Source: B1 sp034439755 (GTDB lineage: Bacteria; Bacteroidota; Bacteroidia; UKL13-3). Taken from it: DNA of 64,000 bases. Below the pieces are notes generated by a model, which was not told the DNA's origin, searched no databases, and was given only the letters and a program-made list of their open reading frames with translations. Position numbers and translations under genes: made by a program. The stretch lies in NCBI GenBank assembly GCA_034439755.1, contig JAWXAZ010000031.1, forward strand, positions 1 to 64,000, in the 5' to 3' direction. Shown here in pieces: positions 42,833-50,173 of this stretch; positions within the stretch are counted from its first letter, which is position 1; every line of letters starts with the position of its first letter.

Positions 42833-43180
42833 TTAAATCGAGGCAAGAATTTCCCTTATTTCAATAATTGACTCGTCAACTAAAACAGTTACTCGTTCAA
42901 TTAATTCTGGCAATTCGGAGGTATTATAATGCTCTTTTCCATAAGCCTCTAGCACCCTTATTTTGTTGAACAATTCGTTTGCGCCAAGCATTTGAATGGG
43001 TGCTTTCATTTTGTGCGCAAGGTGTCCAATGCTTTCAAAATCATTTTTTGCAAGCAAATCTTTAAATAATACCGCCTCATTAGCAGTTGAATTTATATAT
43101 AATTCGAGCATTTCTTTGATAAAATTATTATCACCACCCGAAATTTCTTTTAAATAAGTTAAGTCAATTGTATTTGCCAT
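42833..43180 (-). CDS. stand-alone Hpt (histidine phosphotransfer) protein
   Basis: A 115-residue four-helix protein. The phosphotransfer motif is GHLAHKMKAPIQMLG, in which the His followed by KMK is the phospho-acceptor. It begins TYLKEISGGDNNFIKEMLELYI, usual for Hpt domains. Such proteins shuttle phosphoryl groups between hybrid kinases and response regulators; no partner is adjacent. I use ATG 43180, since the frame's earlier start is a TTG. It is divergent from the NlpC/P60 gene. Confidence 0.85.
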   Translation of the reverse strand: MANTIDLTYLKEISGGDNNFIKEMLELYINSTANEAVLFKDLLAKNDFESIGHLAHKMKAPIQMLGANELFNKIRVLEAYGKEHYNTSELPELIERVTVLVDESIIEIREILASI

Positions 43181-43246
43181 TTTCAAATATTTTAAACAAA
43201 ACTATGCAAAAAAACAATTTAATTGCATAACAAAATTTACAGTCTA

Positions 43247-44020
43247 ATGGAGAAAGGAATTTGTCTACTTAGTTTGGTGCCTTTGCGCGCTGGGCCGTCG
43301 AGCACAAGTGAATTGGTTACGCAATTGTTATTTGGCGAAAGTTACGAAATAATTGAAAGGCATAATGATTGGGTAAAAATTACCACCACATCCGAGAATT
43401 ATATTGCTTGGATCAGCCAGAATCAAGTTTCTGCTTGGGATCAATCGAGCGAAAATGTACTTCTATTGCGCAATTTCCCTTTCACAATTGCCTCAAACCA
43501 AATAAATAATACACCGCTTTATCTTTTGCCCGGAAGCATTTTGCATAATTTAAAGTTTGATGTAAGTGCTTCTACTTTTGAAATAAATCAAAATGTGTAT
43601 GATATAAGTTTAGGTTTAGACGATATCAGAAGTTTACATTTTCAAGAAATTGGTCTGTATGCTACTTTATTTCTAAAGTCGCCTTACCTTTGGGGTGGAA
43701 GATCTATGTGGGGCATTGATTGTTCTGGCTACACCCAATTAGTTTATAAGGCTATTGGGGTGCAATTGCCAAGAGACGCCTATCAACAAGCCGAATGTGG
43801 CCAATTTGTTGATTTTGTGAATGAGTCGAAATTGGGTGATTTGGCTTTTTTTGAAAATGAAAGTGGCAAAATATCCCATGTAGGAATGATACTCGAGCCA
43901 GGCGAAATTATCCATTCTAGTGGCATGGTGCGGAGGGATGTAATAGATAGTTATGGGATTTTTGATGAGAAATTGGGTAAGCATACCCATAAACTCAAAT
44001 GCGTTAAACGAATCATATAA
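43247..44020 (+). CDS. C40 (NlpC/P60) family peptidase with SH3-like domain
   Basis: A 257-residue enzyme cleaving peptidoglycan stem peptides. The N-terminal 70 residues form a bacterial SH3-like domain (LVPLRAGPSSTSELVTQLLFGESYEI). A linker follows, then the NlpC/P60 domain with the catalytic Cys in MWGIDCSGYTQLVYK, the His in ISHVGMIL and a following IIHSSG. No signal peptide is visible from ATG 43247 or from the upstream in-frame TTG (43223), so it is cytoplasmic or uses an unusual route. It suggests a role in muropeptide recycling. Confidence 0.88.
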   Translation: MEKGICLLSLVPLRAGPSSTSELVTQLLFGESYEIIERHNDWVKITTTSENYIAWISQNQVSAWDQSSENVLLLRNFPFTIASNQINNTPLYLLPGSILHNLKFDVSASTFEINQNVYDISLGLDDIRSLHFQEIGLYATLFLKSPYLWGGRSMWGIDCSGYTQLVYKAIGVQLPRDAYQQAECGQFVDFVNESKLGDLAFFENESGKISHVGMILEPGEIIHSSGMVRRDVIDSYGIFDEKLGKHTHKLKCVKRII

Positions 44021-44072
44021 AACAAAAACAAGGACAGCTTGTTAAAACAAACACAATATAAAAATAAACATT

Positions 44073-44543
44073 ATGGCATTAAAAGTAGGAGACAAAGCTC
44101 CATCATTCAAACTAGTAGATTCAGACAAAAACGAAGTTTCACTAGAAAATTTTAAAGGTAAAAACCTTATTTTACATTTCTTTCCAGCTTCCTTTACTGG
44201 CGTTTGTACCACACAACTTTGTACGGTAAGAGATGCCATTAGCTTATACCACAATGATAAAAGTGAGGTAGTGGCTGTTTCGGTAGATCTTCCTTTTACC
44301 TTAGCTAAGTTCAAAGAATTGCAAAACTTAAACTTTACCTTGCTTTCAGATTTTAACAAAGAAGCATCTACTGCTTATGGTGCTATTTATGAGTCGTGGA
44401 TCCTTGGTTTAAAAGGCGTAAGCAAACGCTCTGCTTTTGTGATCGACAAAGAAGGTGTTATTCAATATGCAGAGGTATTAGAAAGCGCGGGAGATTTACC
44501 AAATTTTGAGGCCATTAATGCTACATTAGCTGGCTTAGCATAA
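44073..44543 (+). CDS. peroxiredoxin
   Basis: A 156-residue thiol peroxidase of the AhpC/TSA family. The peroxidatic cysteine lies in HFFPASFTGVCTTQLC, matching the PxxxTxxC active site, with a second nearby Cys. VSVDLPFTLAKFKELQNLNFTLLSDF is the expected following segment, with the partner Arg in KRSAFVIDKEG. It reduces H2O2 or organic peroxides. It has a leader of about 50 bases and stands alone, followed by the tRNA genes. Confidence 0.9.
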   Translation: MALKVGDKAPSFKLVDSDKNEVSLENFKGKNLILHFFPASFTGVCTTQLCTVRDAISLYHNDKSEVVAVSVDLPFTLAKFKELQNLNFTLLSDFNKEASTAYGAIYESWILGLKGVSKRSAFVIDKEGVIQYAEVLESAGDLPNFEAINATLAGLA

Positions 44544-44590
44544 ATTAGTGGCTTGTAAAACAGATAGGTTCAGAAAAAAATAATTGTCAA

Positions 44591-44621
44591 TTTGTTTTAT
44601 TAGGTTCTTTGCCTACATTTG
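44591..44621 (+). promoter_or_regulatory. tRNA promoter, perfect TTTG-N19-TAnnTTTG
   Basis: TTTG (44591-44594), exactly 19 bases, then TACATTTG (44614-44621). This is the full Bacteroidota consensus, about 12 bases before the mature tRNA-Arg 5' end. Confidence 0.8.
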
Positions 44622-44633
44622 CAGCCCACTAAG

Positions 44634-44707
44634 GGTTTCGTAGCTCAATTGAATAGAGCATCTGACTACGGATCAGAAGGTTATAGGTTTGAATCCTATC
44701 GAGACCA
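44634..44707 (+). tRNA. tRNA-Arg (anticodon ACG)
   Basis: A 74-base cloverleaf. The acceptor GGTTTCG pairs with CGAGACC and the discriminator is A. The D-arm is GCTC...GAGC, the anticodon stem TCTGA/TCAGA has loop CTACGGA (anticodon ACG, read as ICG), and the T-arm is AGG-TTTGAAT-CCT. CCA is not encoded. ACG would be edited to inosine by TadA. Confidence 0.92.
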
Positions 44708-44709
44708 CA

Positions 44710-44745
44710 AAGCCCCCTAGAGTGATAAACTTGAAGGGGCTTTTT
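44710..44745 (+). terminator. hairpin and T5 between the two tRNA genes
   Basis: AAGCCCC (44710-44716) pairs with GGGGCTT (44736-44742) over a 19-base loop and runs into TTTTT. The next base is the first base of tRNA-Leu. It may be partial, letting some transcripts read into tRNA-Leu. Confidence 0.6.
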
Positions 44746-44829
44746 GCCCAGATGGCGGAATTGGTAGACGCGCTGGTCTCAAACACCAGTGAGCTCACCC
44801 TCGTGCCGGTTCGACCCCGGCTCTGGGTA
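44746..44829 (+). tRNA. tRNA-Leu (anticodon CAA)
   Basis: A class II tRNA of 84 bases with a long variable arm (GAGCTCACCCTC). The acceptor GCCCAGA pairs with TCTGGGT (G-U at the first pair) and the discriminator is A. The anticodon stem CTGGT/ACCAG has loop CTCAAAC, giving anticodon CAA for UUG. The T-arm is CCGG-TTCGACC-CCGG. CCA is not encoded. Confidence 0.92.
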
Positions 44830-44852
44830 CAAAAAGAAGGTGAGAAAAACAC

Positions 44853-44886
44853 AAAAAAAAAGCATCCCTCGGGGTGCTTTTTTTTT
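44853..44886 (+). terminator. terminator after tRNA-Leu
   Basis: An A-tract and AGCATCC pair with GGGTGCT and a nine-base T-run around a CTCG loop. It is a strong intrinsic terminator; about 215 bases without a recognisable feature follow before lhgO. Confidence 0.85.
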
Positions 44887-45103
44887 GCTTAAAAATTCCA
44901 CAATTCAGTGCTTTTAATTCACTCTATTATACCTTTCCTTTAATTGATTTAGTTAAAAATGTCAATTTGATTTTAGCATGGTAAATGCCGAAAGACAAGA
45001 TTTTTAGTCATAAGATTTTTGGATTATTACATATTGTGTGTCGGTATAATTTTGCTGTTTGGTTTGCAGTTAAATAGTATCTTCGCATTTCGATTCAAAT
45101 TTC

Positions 45104-46294
45104 ATGAAATATCAATATACCATCATCGGTGGCGGAATTGTTGGCTTAGCAACTGCTTATCAAATGCTCAAAAAGCAGCCAGGTTTAAAATTGGCACTAC
45201 TCGAAAAAGAAAATGCAGTGGCAGCCCACCAAACAGGTCATAACAGCGGCGTTATTCACAGCGGATTATATTACAAACCTGGTAGTTTAAAAGCCAAGAA
45301 TTGTATTATTGGCTACAAAATGCTTATTGAGTTTTGCGATACCTATGGTATTCCATACGATTTATGTGGCAAGCTGGTGGTGGCAAGTAACAAGGAAGAA
45401 GTTGTTGAACTAGAAAAGCTGTACCAACGGGGTTTGGAAAATGGGTTAACAGATATTACCAAAATCTCGCAAGAAGAAGCAAATGAAATTGAGCCTCATC
45501 TTACCGTTTATGAAGGACTAAAAGTTCCCTATACAGGTATCATCGACTATTCGGTGGTATGCGAAAAACTAGCAGAATTGGTGCTTGAAATGGGAGGGGA
45601 GATTTTTACTGGACACAAGGTGGAAAAAATTAAATTGGCATTGGATCAGGCCAATATTATTACTGCCCAAAGAGTTTTTGAAACCCAACGTTATATTAAT
45701 TGCGCCGGTTTATACAGCGACAAAGTAGCTGCATTTACACAAAAATCGATTGATACGCGCATCATTCCTTTTAGGGGCGAATATTATATGCTTAAACCCG
45801 AAAAGCGGTATTTGGTGAAGAATTTAATTTATCCTGTGCCCGACCCAAATTTCCCATTCCTTGGTGTGCATTTTACCCGCATGATTGATGGCGGCGTAGA
45901 AGCTGGTCCGAACGCCGTTTTTGCCTTTAAACGCGAAGGGTATAAAATGTCGGATGTAGATCTTCAAGAGATGTTTGAGTCCTTAGCTTGGCCCGGATTT
46001 AGGAAAGTAATGGGCAAATATTGGAAAACTGGATTGGGAGAATTTCATCGCTCCTTCTCTAAATCTGCCTTTACGCATGCCTTACAAAAACTCATTCCAT
46101 CGGTTCAGGAAGACGATTTAATTCCAGCCGAAGCAGGGGTAAGAGCGCAAGCTTGCGATAAATTTGGCGGATTAATAGATGATTTTAAAATCATTGAAGA
46201 GCTACATGCTATACATATTTTAAATGCACCTTCACCAGCCGCTACTTCTAGCTTAAGTATAGGTTTAACCATTGCCAATATGGCGCTTAAATAA
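45104..46294 (+). CDS. lhgO: L-2-hydroxyglutarate oxidase
   Basis: A 396-residue FAD-dependent oxidase converting L-2-hydroxyglutarate to 2-oxoglutarate, probably at the membrane with a quinone acceptor. The FAD-binding motif IIGGGIVGLATAYQML starts at residue 6. The LhgO signature AAHQTGHNSGVIHSGLYYKPGSLKAK follows. The substrate half has ENEIEPHL-like NEIEPHLTV and GLHFTR-like GVHFTRMIDG. A TATCTTCG at 45078-45085 could be its -7 box, though a matching -33 is unclear. The next gene starts two bases after its stop. Confidence 0.9.
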   Translation: MKYQYTIIGGGIVGLATAYQMLKKQPGLKLALLEKENAVAAHQTGHNSGVIHSGLYYKPGSLKAKNCIIGYKMLIEFCDTYGIPYDLCGKLVVASNKEEVVELEKLYQRGLENGLTDITKISQEEANEIEPHLTVYEGLKVPYTGIIDYSVVCEKLAELVLEMGGEIFTGHKVEKIKLALDQANIITAQRVFETQRYINCAGLYSDKVAAFTQKSIDTRIIPFRGEYYMLKPEKRYLVKNLIYPVPDPNFPFLGVHFTRMIDGGVEAGPNAVFAFKREGYKMSDVDLQEMFESLAWPGFRKVMGKYWKTGLGEFHRSFSKSAFTHALQKLIPSVQEDDLIPAEAGVRAQACDKFGGLIDDFKIIEELHAIHILNAPSPAATSSLSIGLTIANMALK

Positions 46295-46296
46295 GT

Positions 46297-46716
46297 ATGC
46301 ACGTTTCAGAATGTCAATTACGGGTGCGCTATGCAGAAACAGACCAAATGGGTTATGTGTATTATGGCAATTACGCTCAATACTATGAGGTTGCGCGCGT
46401 GGAAGCCTTGCGACAAATTGGTTTAAGTTATAAAATGTTTGAAGACCAAGGGGTAATGATGCCTGTTTTGGACCTTAATTGCAAGTACCTTAAACCTGCA
46501 AAATACGATGATTTATTAACCATAAAAACCATTATTAATAAATTGCCTGGCGTGCGCATAGAATTTAATTACGAGGTATATAATGAAGCAGGTGTATTGC
46601 TTAACCGAGGCGAAACAACGCTTGTCTGCATCAATATGTTGAGCCAAAGACCTTGCAATGCCCCCGCAATCTTATTAGAAAAACTATTGCCTTATTTTGA
46701 GGTTTCTACTTTATAA
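46297..46716 (+). CDS. acyl-CoA thioesterase (YbgC/FadM-like 4HBT fold)
   Basis: A 139-residue hot-dog-fold enzyme. The active-site segment is RYAETDQMGYVYYGNYAQYYEVARVEALR, with the catalytic Asp in ETDQMG. The strand PAKYDDLLTIKTII and the terminal CINMLSQRP fit the family. It hydrolyses short or medium acyl-CoA thioesters; the natural substrate is not predictable. It starts two bases after lhgO and 13 before the BrkB gene, so it is part of a four-gene run. Confidence 0.88.
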   Translation: MHVSECQLRVRYAETDQMGYVYYGNYAQYYEVARVEALRQIGLSYKMFEDQGVMMPVLDLNCKYLKPAKYDDLLTIKTIINKLPGVRIEFNYEVYNEAGVLLNRGETTLVCINMLSQRPCNAPAILLEKLLPYFEVSTL

Positions 46717-46729
46717 TCCAACTTGCTAA

Positions 46730-47716
46730 ATGAAAAAGCAACAGTTATTTTTTATGAGGCCCATAAAATGGTTGTTAAAAAAAACAGCAGCCATTAGCAT
46801 GCCCGGAAATAAAGAGGTTTCTGTGTATGCTGTGCTCGAATTTTTTATCAGAAATATTGGAAAAAGTGAACTCAATTTGCGCGCATCGGCTTTGGCTTTT
46901 AACTTCTTTCTTGCGCTATTTCCAACCGTAATTTTCTTTTTTACCCTAATTGCCTATCTGCCTTTAAGCTATACACCCGATGAGATTTTAGGTATTTTAT
47001 CGCAAGCAATGCCTCCCAATGTTTACGAAACGATAAGGGAAACGCTCACAGATATTTTAAAAACACAAAGGCATAATCTGTTGTCAATCGGATTTGTTTC
47101 TGCCATCTATTTTTCAACCAATGGCTTTCATAACCTCATGGATTTACTCAATAAATATAGTCACTTCAAAGAAAATAGGTCGTTTTGGAAACAACGTCTT
47201 GTTGCAGTAGGATTGGCCCTCTTTGTTACCACACTCATTATTTTATCTGTCTTAATGCTTACCACCGGTACCATCGTTTTGTCGTACCTCGAAAAAGTAA
47301 AATATTTCCCAAGTTCTACCGTGCCTACCTTAATAGCTGGACTCAATTTTTTAATAGTGGGAACCATTGTTTTAGGCATCGTGGGCGCCATTTATTTTTT
47401 CGCACCAGCCAAACAGCGCAAATGGAATTTCTTTAGCACAGGTGCCATATTTGCCACCATAGTTACCCTAATAACCACCTATGGATTTTCGCAATATGTG
47501 AATCATTTTAATAGCTATAACAAAGTATATGGCTCTATAGGTGTGTTAATTGCCATTATGGTTCTGATTCAAATAAACACCTTTATTTTGTTGTTGGGGT
47601 ACGACCTAAATGTGGCATTGGACCTTGCTCTGGGACAAGAGCGCAAGAACCGCGCAAGACGAAGCAACGAAAATAGAATCGTTTATATTGAAGGAATTCC
47701 TAATAAAGAAGGATAA
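46730..47716 (+). CDS. YihY/BrkB-family inner-membrane protein
   Basis: A 328-residue membrane protein with about six helices. The YihY/virulence-factor BrkB hallmarks are SELNLRASALAFNFFLALFPTVIFF near the start, FYFST-like AIYFSTNGFHNLMDLLN, and YGSIGVLIAIMVLIQINTFILLLGYDLN in the last helices. The function of the family is uncertain, and earlier RNase BN naming was mistaken. The stop overlaps the ATG of the following substrate-binding protein gene. Confidence 0.85.
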   Translation: MKKQQLFFMRPIKWLLKKTAAISMPGNKEVSVYAVLEFFIRNIGKSELNLRASALAFNFFLALFPTVIFFFTLIAYLPLSYTPDEILGILSQAMPPNVYETIRETLTDILKTQRHNLLSIGFVSAIYFSTNGFHNLMDLLNKYSHFKENRSFWKQRLVAVGLALFVTTLIILSVLMLTTGTIVLSYLEKVKYFPSSTVPTLIAGLNFLIVGTIVLGIVGAIYFFAPAKQRKWNFFSTGAIFATIVTLITTYGFSQYVNHFNSYNKVYGSIGVLIAIMVLIQINTFILLLGYDLNVALDLALGQERKNRARRSNENRIVYIEGIPNKEG

Positions 47717-48633
47717 TGGATTTACTTGAACAAAAAAGCATGAAAAAGATAGTACGTGTGGGTGGTGTGCCAGAGCATTTTAATCTAGCTTGGCACCTAG
47801 CCAACGAAAATGACTCGTTTTCTAGTGAGGGCATTGAAATACAATGGCAAGATATTCCGGGTGGAACTGGTGCCATGTGCAATGCCTTGCGAAATGATGA
47901 ACTCGATATTGCCATTACCTTAACCGAAGGAATTGTTGCAGATATTATGGCGGGAAATCCATCTAAAATTGTGCAATTTTATGTGAATTCTCCTTTGAGA
48001 TGGGGTATTTATACCGGAATAAACAGTGATATTCATTCAATAAGTGAAATTAATGGAAAGAAATATGCCATCAGCCGTTTTGGTTCTGGCTCTCATTTAA
48101 TGGCTTTTGTGAATGTCAGAAACTTGGGATTTACCATTAATCCAAACGAAGATTTTGTCTTGGTTGGGAATATGGATGGTGCCAGAAAAGCCTTGGCTGC
48201 AAACGAAGCCGATGTGTTTATGTGGGAGAAATACATGACAAAACCATTGGTTGATAAGGGCGAATTTAGGTTTCTTGGCGAGTGCGCTACCCCTTGGCCT
48301 TGTTTTGCGGTGGTGGCTCAAAATAAATTAATTGAAACTGACCCAGAGCTAATTGCCAAGGTGATGGAAGTGGTAAACCGCTCGTGTTACGAATTAAAGT
48401 TTAAAGAAAATGAAGCCACGCACATGGTGGCTTGGCGCTATCAATTAAAATTAGCCGATGCCAAACAGTGGTTTAGCGAGCTCGAATATTCCTATTCGGA
48501 AGTCATTGATGAAATTCAAATGGTGTCTATCCTCAACGACCTAAAATCGCTCAACATCATTTCTCGCATTCCGGCGCCAGAGGAGATTTGCTACGCACCA
48601 AACCTTCATCTAAATGCCAATAATGAATATTAA
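47716..48633 (+). CDS. cytoplasmic substrate-binding-like protein (SsuA/THI5-type fold)
   Basis: A 305-residue periplasmic-binding-protein-like chain (RVGGVPEHFNLAWHLANE, DIPGGTGAMCNALRNDELDIAITLTEG, KKYAISRFGSGSHLMAFVNV). The fold matches NMT1/SsuA-type binders. It has no signal peptide or lipobox from either possible start (47716 or Met at 47740), and no ABC permease or ATPase is nearby. It is therefore likely a cytoplasmic enzyme or sensor with a binding-protein fold. It is coupled to the BrkB gene through a TAATG overlap. Confidence 0.72.
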   Translation: MDLLEQKSMKKIVRVGGVPEHFNLAWHLANENDSFSSEGIEIQWQDIPGGTGAMCNALRNDELDIAITLTEGIVADIMAGNPSKIVQFYVNSPLRWGIYTGINSDIHSISEINGKKYAISRFGSGSHLMAFVNVRNLGFTINPNEDFVLVGNMDGARKALAANEADVFMWEKYMTKPLVDKGEFRFLGECATPWPCFAVVAQNKLIETDPELIAKVMEVVNRSCYELKFKENEATHMVAWRYQLKLADAKQWFSELEYSYSEVIDEIQMVSILNDLKSLNIISRIPAPEEICYAPNLHLNANNEY

Positions 48634-48656
48634 ATTTTATACAGACCAAACAATTG

Positions 48657-48686
48657 TTTGCATAAAGCCAAACTTACCTATATTTG
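48657..48686 (+). promoter_or_regulatory. promoter of the PTPS-like gene
   Basis: TTTG (48657-48660), 18 bases, TATATTTG (48679-48686). Predicted start near 48691, about 17 bases before the ATG at 48708. Confidence 0.65.
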
Positions 48687-48707
48687 CGGTCGATTTTTTA
48701 TAGCGGC

Positions 48708-49133
48708 ATGGCTGATAAACAGAAAACAGTATACATTACAAGAAGAGAGCGCTTTAATGCGGCGCATAAACTTTATAATAACAATTGGACAGAGGCCGAA
48801 AATGAAGCATTTTTTGGCAAATGTTCCAATAAATATTACCACGGACATAACTTTGAATTGTTTGTGACAATTAAAGGCATTGCCAATCCCGAAACAGGCA
48901 TGGTTATGGATTTAAAGAAGCTTAAACACATCATCAAAGAATCGGTAACCGAACAATTAGACCATAAAAACCTCAATGAAGATGTAGTATTTCTTAAAGG
49001 AATGATGCCTTCAATTGAAAATATTGTGGTGGCTATTTGGGATATTATGGCCCCTCAAATTGAAAACGGACAAATGCATTGCATTAAGTTAATTGAAACA
49101 GAAAATAACTTCGTAGAATACTACGGAGAATAA
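48708..49133 (+). CDS. 6-pyruvoyl-tetrahydropterin synthase / QueD family protein
   Basis: A 141-residue T-fold enzyme. Zinc ligands are the His of FNAAHKL and the HGH of YYHGHNFEL; the catalytic Cys is in FFGKCSNKYYHGH. The insertion between the first zinc His and the Cys (NNNWTEAENEAFF) is of the PTPS kind. It may act in queuosine synthesis (QueD, making carboxytetrahydropterin) or tetrahydrobiopterin-like synthesis. A YhhQ transporter is elsewhere in the window, but no queC or queE is adjacent. ATG 48708 follows the promoter; the upstream in-frame TTG (48684) lies within the -7 box. Confidence 0.85.
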   Translation: MADKQKTVYITRRERFNAAHKLYNNNWTEAENEAFFGKCSNKYYHGHNFELFVTIKGIANPETGMVMDLKKLKHIIKESVTEQLDHKNLNEDVVFLKGMMPSIENIVVAIWDIMAPQIENGQMHCIKLIETENNFVEYYGE

Positions 49134-49148
49134 GCTTTAATTAGGCAC

Positions 49149-49179
49149 TTGTCATAGCGCCCAAAACTCCTTACTTTCG
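49149..49179 (+). promoter_or_regulatory. promoter of the heptose epimerase gene
   Basis: TTG (49149-49151), 20 bases, TACTTTCG (49172-49179, one mismatch to TAnnTTTG). Predicted leader of about 13 bases before ATG 49197. Confidence 0.5.
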
Positions 49180-49196
49180 TTCATTATTTTTTACGT

Positions 49197-50165
49197 ATGA
49201 TTGTAATAACGGGTGCAGAAGGATTTATTGGGAGTTGTTTGGTGGCGCGGTTAAATGCCGATCATTTTAACGATTTAATTTTAGTAGATGACTTTGGGGA
49301 TGTAACAGGCAGAGAAAAAAACTTGTTTGGTAAAACCTATACAGCCTGCATTCCAAGAACAGATTTTTTTACTTGGATGGATGCCAATGCCCACGAAGTG
49401 CAATTTGTCTTTCACATTGGCGCCCGCACAGATACCTCAGAAAAGGATGAAACAATTTTTAAATTGCTGAACCTAGATTTTAGCATCGAGTTATTTAAAC
49501 GCTGCACTGCAGAAGGCATCCCAATGGTTTGGGCATCGAGCGCCGCAACCTATGGCGCTGGCGAAAATGGCTATAACGATGACGAATCAAAATTGGATCT
49601 GTTGCAACCTATGAATACTTATGGCCGATCCAAAAATGATTTCGACAAATGGGTTTTGACCCAAGACTATAAGCCTTCCTTTTGGGCTGGATTAAAGTTC
49701 TTCAATGTTTATGGCCCTAATGAATATCACAAGAACCGCATGGCCAGTGTTATGTTTCATGCCTACAACCAAGTGAAAGAAAACAAACAAATAAAGTTGT
49801 TTAAATCGCACAAAGCCGAGTTTGCAGATGGCGCTCAAATGCGCGATTTTATCTATGTAAAAGACCTTTGCGATGTATGCGTGTATCTAATGCACCACCG
49901 CAAAAACAGCGGAATTTATAACCTAGGTACCGGTAAAGCGCGCACCTGGAACCATTTAGCAAAATCTATCTTTGATGCACTTAATCTGCCTGAGAATATC
50001 CAATATATTCCAATACCAGAAGATATTAGAGACTCCTACCAATATTTTACGGAGGCCAATATGAACAAACTCATTTCTGCTGGCTACAACAAAGAATTTA
50101 CAAGCCTAGAAGATGGCGTAAAAGAATATGTAAGCGAATACTTAGAGAAAGAAAAGTGGTATTAA
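49197..50165 (+). CDS. hldD: ADP-glyceromanno-heptose 6-epimerase
   Basis: A 322-residue short-chain dehydrogenase-type epimerase for the LPS inner-core heptose precursor. The NADP-binding motif is VITGAEGFIGSCLVARL at the N terminus. VFHIGARTDTSEKD, SSAATYGAGENGY and the catalytic YGRSKNDFDKW follow; FFNVYGPNEYHKNRMASV is diagnostic for HldD. Its presence implies heptose-containing LPS or another heptosylated glycan. The following kinase gene begins eight bases after the stop and may share its transcript. Confidence 0.9.
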   Translation: MIVITGAEGFIGSCLVARLNADHFNDLILVDDFGDVTGREKNLFGKTYTACIPRTDFFTWMDANAHEVQFVFHIGARTDTSEKDETIFKLLNLDFSIELFKRCTAEGIPMVWASSAATYGAGENGYNDDESKLDLLQPMNTYGRSKNDFDKWVLTQDYKPSFWAGLKFFNVYGPNEYHKNRMASVMFHAYNQVKENKQIKLFKSHKAEFADGAQMRDFIYVKDLCDVCVYLMHHRKNSGIYNLGTGKARTWNHLAKSIFDALNLPENIQYIPIPEDIRDSYQYFTEANMNKLISAGYNKEFTSLEDGVKEYVSEYLEKEKWY

Positions 50166-50173
50166 TTTAAGCC

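Noticed and set aside
44689..44892. Open frame of 67 codons
   Set aside because: It runs through both tRNA regions and a terminator, so it cannot be a real gene.
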